From Aptenodytes patagonicus (Eukaryota > Chordata > Aves > Sphenisciformes > Spheniscidae): a stretch of 64,000 bases of DNA. Shown here one piece after another: positions 61,330-64,000 of this stretch (the first letter of the stretch is position 1; each line of letters starts with the position of its first letter). The position numbers were made by a program, and so were the translations under genes. A model generated the notes under the pieces. That model was given only the letters and a program-made list of their open reading frames with translations. It did no database searches and had not been told where the DNA came from. The stretch is from positions 120,961,794 to 121,025,793 of the forward strand of contig NC_134949.1 in NCBI RefSeq assembly GCF_965638725.1, in the 5' to 3' direction.

Positions 61330-62480
61330 AGAGGAACTCCTGGAGGGTAGACACAGTCCAGAAGAAATGCTGGAAAACAGCAATAATAATTCCTATCTTC
61401 AAAGGAAGGAAAAGAAGACTCCAGGGAGTTTTGGGCTGGCCAGCTTAACTTCAGTTGCCTGGCAAACACTTGCATGAAATAACTATATTTTGTAAGTACT
61501 TGGTAGGAAATGAGCAAGAGTTAATATGAATCTGTCAAAACCAGGTCTTGTTAATCTGATGAATTTCCTTCTTTAACAGCCTAATGGGCCCTGTGGGTGA
61601 GGGAAGGGGTCCTTAATGAGCCTTTGATCCTGTCCTGCATGACGTTTTCATAAACAAGTAGGGCAATAGGCCAGATGACATATATTGTACGGTAGCTGAA
61701 AGTGCTATTAACTGTCCTAGTAGCCCTCAGATCTTCACTGTCAAAACTGGGGGGATCTACAGGGGTCTGTCCACCATCCGGGTCTCCTTTATGGATGTTT
61801 TTTAGTGAGTACATTTGCTAAATTTGCAGGTACCACCAAGCTAGTTCAGGCAACCAGCATGGCTGGGGACAAACTGATCTTGACAAACTGGAGAAACAGT
61901 TCGGTAAAAAAAAAAAACACCGCAAAAATGTGCAATTCCATACGGCCATGGCCCTAAACTCAGGCTGAAATTATGGTTGCCTGTATCATGGAGGGGTCAC
62001 CCACCTTACCCAATTCAGGCAAGGAGATCTCCTCACAAGGTGTGTGCCCAGCAGTATGGCCTTCGAGACACAAGAAGACGTTTTTCTGCCCAACTCACCA
62101 TGGGTGGAAAAGCAGATCTAGTTTTGGGCATTGTGTTTTGAGAAGGATATGGAGTAATTACAGAGCGCCTTGGGGAAAGCGGTGGTAATGGCAAGAGGTT
62201 TAGAAAACTTGACCCCCATGGAAAGACTAAATGAATGGAGGTGTCTTCTAGTCTATAATAATAACGAAATGTATGAAGCAGGGCTTTTGTAAGCAATACC
62301 GTTCGTTGCAGATTGACCTTGCCATGCAGCACAACGTAAAAGCTCACAGGGGGCTGCAGGGAGCGGTGGTGTGAGGTGAAGGTGGAGGAGAGATTTCTTC
62401 ACTCAAAGGCTTTCACGTTACTTTTTCCTTTTGGAGAGGAAATGGTTGTGGATGCAAGGCAAAGGTAATCAACCGTAAGC
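61330..62480 (+). mobile_element. Ancient CR1-clade LINE (ORF2 remnant)
   Basis: Very decayed plus-strand ORF2. Order of recognisable pieces: GLASLTSVAWQ-like text near 61430 (for [12 protein letters not shown]); NLSKPGLVNLMNF near 61530 (for [11 protein letters not shown]); AFDPVLHDVFINK near 61620-61660 (for [11 protein letters not shown], first catalytic Asp kept); KFAGTTKL near 61820 (for FADDTKL, both catalytic Asp lost); RGLENLTPMERLNEW near 62200; and RFFTQRLSR near 62390. Many stops and shifts occur. Its 3' limit near 62480 is approximate. Confidence 0.75.
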
Positions 62481-64000
62481 AGTAAGTTCCCTGGGGGAAT
62501 ATAAGAAGAACAATAAAACTCAACACTTTGCTGAAGCACCCGGGTAATGAACATCATGACAAGCTGAAGCAAATGCTATTGATACAACCCGGGCTCGCCC
62601 TGCTCCATGTGCCACGCAGAAAAGCAATCGGTGGCTCCAGTCCTCCGATTCCCTTTTTCCAGCCTTGCCTTAGGATTAGAGGTGGTCACAGTGGTGGGAT
62701 TGCCCTGGACAGACCAGGTCTATATATATAACCCAGCATGTAGGAAGGCAGGGGTCCAGGTCCCAGCTGCTGGGCACAAGGGGCACCCATCTCCTACACC
62801 CACCCTCGTCCCTTGAAGTGTGGATGTGCCTGCATTTCACATGTTTCCTTTTGCCGGCATCCTCAGAGCTAACCAGCTGGTACCAATAAAAGCCCCAGGA
62901 ACAACAGAATTAATCACAGAGACAACATAGCAATAAATATAAATGTGCTTCACCTCACTGCAATATAAAAGAACGATATCTGGGGGGAGGGATCTGCTGC
63001 TATAATGCATCACTGTTCTTCAGACAGAGGTTTCTTCACAAAAAAAGACTTAATTCCTCCTTCACTGTTAAAACACTTTGCTGGTGCCCTCAGCAGTTGC
63101 AAGGAAAGGTTTCAATTCCAGAGTGTTGGCTGTACTCCTGTCAGATGTTGTTATCTTTGTGGTCAAGATTTGTTAAAAGTTGAATATTCTTGGCTCTAAT
63201 TTCTAAGGGATTTTCATTTTGAAGTCAAGAATTGTTTTATTGGCATCAGGAGCTGGAGGATACGGCAGTGTGATGATGTCAGTGTTGCCTTCCCCTGTTC
63301 ATTACTTTTGTGATTTTGGTTTTTCTTTTTGAACATCTAGCACCTGGAGCCATGGCATTACCTAATAATCGTGTTTTAAAAGAAATGAAAAAGAGAAAAG
63401 ATAGGGAAAAATAAGTTTCTCACAGAAAAGGACCTGAAGAGTGTTCCTTACAATATCAGAGGAGGTAAAAATAACCCATTGTTGGATACCTTTGTATTTA
63501 AGACATTTTTGTATTGTTTATGAGCTGTCACTGTTTATGAGTTAATTGTATGAATTTTTACTTTGGTTGTCTGGGTCCTGGGTTCTACACAGCTGAGCTC
63601 AGCAGAACTGCAATCTTTTCTTCAAAAGGAAAAAAAAGTTCCACTCCCAGATTATTGGAAAAAAGAACCCTGTCTCTTGTTTATTTATTTATTTAGAAAG
63701 CACATACAGCGGTGCATGGGAAGGGGAAGAGAGATGCAAAACAGGTGAGCATACAAATCCATCTCAAAAGAAATAGTGAGACACTTCCCAGATGATTAGT
63801 AGTACATCAGTCTATGTGAGCATTTAAACCGTTGTACCTCTAGATTAAAAAAAGAAACCACAGAGAATTTCTGAAGAACAAAGTAAATGTCTATATTTCA
63901 GAAATCCCACCACAATCAACTCGTAGGCAGCAATGTTTTTGTTTTGTTTTTTGTTCCTGATGTTTCCTCAAAGGGGTCTCTCTTGCTCACGCTATGGTTT
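62481..64000. other. Intergenic, nothing recognised
   Basis: Mixed-composition sequence to the window end. It has a TATA-like dinucleotide run at 62720-62731 and only short unsupported open frames. No gene or repeat family recognised. Confidence 0.5.

Noticed and set aside
61275..61814. Possible GRIK1 exons on the minus strand, expected from human synteny
   Set aside because: No glutamate-receptor motifs seen. The plus strand of this segment matches an ancient LINE instead.

Overview
The window looks like nuclear DNA from a bird. Three lines of evidence point that way: three copies of a young CR1 LINE subfamily whose 3' ends carry the octamer tail ATTCTATG, a solo LTR of a type I recognise from avian endogenous retroviruses, and a compact vertebrate BACH1 gene. 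I cannot name the species. Gene content is low. The only protein-coding gene I can support is BACH1, on the + strand, of which the window holds the 3' half.

Bases 1-11.6 kb: BACH1. Three coding exons (1-520, 2284-2490, 8247-8708) join in phase 0. They encode the heme-regulatory Cys-Pro region, the CNC/bZIP DNA-binding domain and the C-terminal tail. Intron 2 holds an old CR1 fragment and a solo LTR flanked by a perfect 5-bp target duplication. The 3' UTR probably runs to about 11.59 kb. It contains seed matches for miR-155, let-7 and miR-196, microRNAs known to repress BACH1 in mammals.

Bases 11.6-64 kb: an intergenic region with no gene I can support. It is dominated by LINE debris of several ages. 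Young CR1 copies lie at 14.39-15.40 kb (-), 28.51-30.45 kb (+) and 48.03-51.05 kb (-). Much older CR1-clade remnants lie at 27.5-31.0 kb (-), 32.9-33.1 kb (+), 51.7-52.4 kb (-) and 61.3-62.5 kb (+). The 28.5 kb copy is inserted inside the older 27.5-31.0 kb element, in opposite orientation. It retains almost its whole reverse-transcriptase reading frame, broken once in a G-run.

Other structure: a degenerate interstitial telomere-like array (32.56 kb), a 31-nt exact repeat at two sites 4 kb apart, an imperfect direct duplication at 20.7/21.0 kb, a 431-bp GGAA/GAAA polypurine tract (42.64-43.07 kb), a G15 run beside an alternating purine-pyrimidine tract (43.5 kb), and AT-rich palindromes. I found no operon, CRISPR array, tRNA or rRNA gene, and no evidence of a novel multi-gene system. 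The more informative signals are the BACH1 3' UTR microRNA sites and the layered retroelement history.
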